Assembly: GCF_030272615.1 (NCBI RefSeq)
Contig: NC_081406.1
Coordinates: 171,822,361-171,886,360 of the forward strand
Source of the DNA: Cryptomeria japonica
Taxonomy: Eukaryota > Streptophyta > Pinopsida > Cupressales > Cupressaceae
Reading direction: 5' to 3'
DNA length: 64,000 nucleotides
Part shown: piece after piece, positions 61,901 to 64,000 of the stretch
How positions within the stretch are numbered: the first letter of the stretch is position 1
How the letters are laid out: each line of letters starts with the position of its first letter
Translations under genes and position numbers: made by a program
The notes under the pieces: generated by a model
Databases searched by the model: none
What the model saw: the letters and a program-made list of their open reading frames with translations, nothing else
What the model was told of the DNA's origin: nothing

Positions 61901-62495
61901 TGTTCCTTGGTACTACATGATGATGTTTACACTTCATATATGATGTTATTTATGGATCTTTGGATGTCCTTGTCATTTCAAATTTTCCATTACCTATGCT
62001 GTGGGTGTTCCTAGGTGTGTTTGTTCTTCAGTGACAGGTTTGGCACTTGGAGCTTATGATTGCATGTTATGGGTTGTATATGTTGATGACATGAGTTTCA
62101 TTTAATATGATTTATATACCTGTGAGGTATGGTTAATTGGATATGTTAGCACTTGTTGTGGGTGTATTTTCATCTATGGAGATTGGTTCTTGATAGCTAC
62201 TGATGCATTTGATATCTTTAGATTGTGTGTTTGTGTTTGAGATATCAATTGAGGCAAGCCTTATGCTTTGTTGCGATACATTGTGTGGCTTCTCTTTGGA
62301 TGGATTCCTATCTTTATGCATGAGAGAATTCATGTATGAGGTGGTGGTCACTTTATTTCTTATTACAGGTATATTGATGGAGTACATGGAGTGCTTTGAT
62401 TCATTAACAATATATGTGGCTAAAGAGATTGTTCCCTTGGTCATGTTTGAGGTTACTTGTTACCCTCTATGCAATATATACAACAAGTGGAAGAA

Positions 62496-63192
62496 CATTA
62501 GGAATTAGGTTTTGTATACCTTGCATAAATTTTATATTGTATCATTTATTATTATGTATGTGGTGCACCTAGGGGGACCTAGATGGATATACATCACTAG
62601 GAGTTAATATTTTTGGGGCCACTTTATGTGTTGTATGTAACATGAAGTGTATTTATTTAATATTGGGGAAAATTAATAAAGTATCAAATATTAAATGTAG
62701 GGTCAATGGTTTTTTAATATCATGGTATTAGTTACATGATTTTATGTAATACCACTTGGTGGTTTTGTGGGATCTTGTTTCTAACAAAAAACCAAAAGGG
62801 TAGTTGTTTTAAGGTTGGCTATTTGGCTATTTTGGCTTAGGGGTTAAGAGCATATCTTGTTTAGCATTTGTGCAGTTTTGAAGCATGGCATAAGATGTGT
62901 GGCTACATGTGTGTTCACATAGAGTTCTTGTAGAGAGATTGTGTTCTAGAAGTTTTCATGGAGGACTCTAAAGATGTATTGTAATGTTGCATTGATGAAA
63001 AATACATAGAGTATGGATTCTTTTGGATGTTGGGGTTTTCTCTCTTGAGGGTTTTCCTAGGGTATATCTTATGCCATCTTTGATGGGTATGTTATATATT
63101 CTCTTGCAGATGGATTTTTAATACTTATTTACATATATTTCTCTTATAGGTTATGTGAAAATTGTCACTACATGGTTACAAGTTTCCTTTCA
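62496..63192 (+). repeat. LARD 3' LTR
   Basis: 697 bp. The first two bases are CA instead of TG, a mutated terminus. Preceded by the purine tract AAGTGGAAGAA and followed by TSD TTACC. Confidence 0.87.
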
Positions 63193-63430
63193 TTACCTTG
63201 ATCACTTAACACAACACAACTTGCTAGTTTATGATCGTTGTTGTTATTTACACTCTTTGAAGTGTAAGTGGTATATGAATCACCTAGCATAATGCAACTT
63301 ACTAGCTTGTGATAGTTTTTTGTTGTTGTTATTGGTTTATGGATCACCCAACATAACCCAACTTGTTGGCGAGTAGAATTCATAGACTAGTTTTGGCATC
63401 GATGGTCATCAAACATGATACAAATTGCTA
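63193..63430. repeat. degenerate tandem repeat, right part
   Basis: Units of roughly 90-110 bp with ACAACTTGCTAG / GCAACTTACTAG / CCAACTTGTTGG and TGAATCACC(C/T)A(A/G)CATAA phrases. It continues the array left of 58235. Confidence 0.65.
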
Positions 63431-63513
63431 GACCCATGGGGGCTTTTTCAATGTGCATGAACCCTAGTGATAGAGCAAGCTAGTACCATAGTCATGCACC
63501 TATCATTTGTTTG

Positions 63514-64000
63514 TGTAGCGTTGTAAATTGTAACTAGTCCAATTTACACCTCATGTTTGTGCTCCTACTTTGGCATGTCACATCTCCATCCCCTCTCTAC
63601 ATTTGGTTAGACCATATTCTCCATCTTTGATGTCATGAAGACCCCTTACTAGGTCCTATCATGGGTTAACCTCTCCCATAGATACTTATTATGGTCCTAT
63701 TTGTAGAAGGACCAAGGTGTGGGATGCCCTAGTCTGGACTAGGGTACCCCAAAATGTCCTGGTCCCTCTCAAATGGGCCCCAAATTGATTTGGGGTAGGT
63801 CCTTATATCTCCCTGATGGCTTTTGATTCCCGATGCTACACATGACAGTTGGAGGTCGGCCTAATCGGTAATTTACCTAGGGAGCCCTAAATAAAGACAT
63901 CATGTCAATTCATTTTGACATCCATGAGCTACCTAAAGTATTCATGAATTTGTGAAGCATTCATCAGCAATCATCTTCAGAGATTCAAGGCTCCATATTC
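63514..64000 (+). repeat. start of an LTR related to the Tat gypsy LTR, cut by window end
   Basis: TGTAGCGTTGTAAATTGTA matches the Tat LTR start TGTAGCGTCGTAAATTGTA in 18 of 19 bases. Similar phrases follow (AATTTACACCTCATGTT, TAGGTCCTAT). GC-rich CCCTAGTCTGGACTAGGG (63729-63746) is an inverted repeat in a position comparable to the GGCGCC/TGGTCC part of the Tat LTR. A diverged family member. No coding is visible before the window ends. Confidence 0.65.

Larger units (their letters stand above)
58235..63192 (+). mobile_element. non-coding LTR retrotransposon (LARD-like), TSD TTACC
   Basis: 4958 bp with LTRs 58235-58928 and 62496-63192, TSD TTACC at 58230-58234 and 63193-63197, and a Met-tRNA PBS. 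The 3.57-kb internal region has no gag or pol and no recognisable domain; phrases such as GATCATGGTT and CTCATGG/CTCTTGG recur within it. The size and lack of coding match large retrotransposon derivatives. It must have been moved by enzymes of another copia-like element. Confidence 0.88.

Noticed and set aside
61769-62508. Frames of 81 and 101 residues in the LARD internal region
   Set aside because: No similarity, and overlapping frames on the opposite strand are equally open.

Overview
The window looks like intergenic, repeat-packed nuclear DNA of a land plant, most likely a seed plant with a very large genome. It shows plant Ty3-gypsy (Tat lineage) and Ty1-copia retrotransposons nested in one another, many with exact 5-bp target-site duplications (TSDs). 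There is no convincing host gene, rRNA, tRNA or organellar insert. The species cannot be named from the sequence; old nested LTR elements fit a gymnosperm, but that is inference.

Layout. 1-11046: decayed Ty3-gypsy material. It holds an LTR-like end, a stop-riddled Tat pol (1341-4676), an antisense plant-mobile-domain (PMD) pseudogene (about 6930-8900), and a polypurine tract with an LTR (9854 to about 11046). 11055-25690: Copia-1 (+), keeping only part of RT/RNase H and an LTR fragment. It is split at 11611-24182 by Copia-2 (-; TSD ATAAA). Copia-2 carries a LINE-like insert in gag (16675-18112; 18-bp TSD) and a 3.5-kb hairpin-rich LTR-type insert in its 5' LTR (20401-23930; TSD CATAC). 25691-32290: low-complexity DNA and an antisense gypsy gag remnant.

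32292-58057: Copia-3 (-). It is split by a 9.66-kb gag-only composite LTR element (34547-44203; TSD AATCA), which contains a solo LTR (37277-38054; TSD GCATG) and a 1044-bp TIR element (39308-40351). It is split again by a nearly intact 10.27-kb Tat gypsy element (46454-56726; TSD CAAAG). 58058-63513: a degenerate tandem repeat interrupted by a non-coding LTR element (58235-63192; TSD TTACC). 63514-64000: the start of a further LTR related to the Tat element, cut by the window end.

The best preserved coding unit is the Tat polyprotein at 48296-53842. It is one reading frame broken by only three stop codons, with protease, RT, degenerate RNase H, a second archaeal-type RNase H and a DD35E integrase, but no recognisable capsid. 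The gag-only element in the same window encodes the opposite half of a retrotransposon. The most unusual structures are a hairpin array with compensated stems (23681-23840), a 54-nt near-perfect palindrome (22114-22167), and arrays of GGTTTTAAAACC palindromes in the gag-only LTRs.
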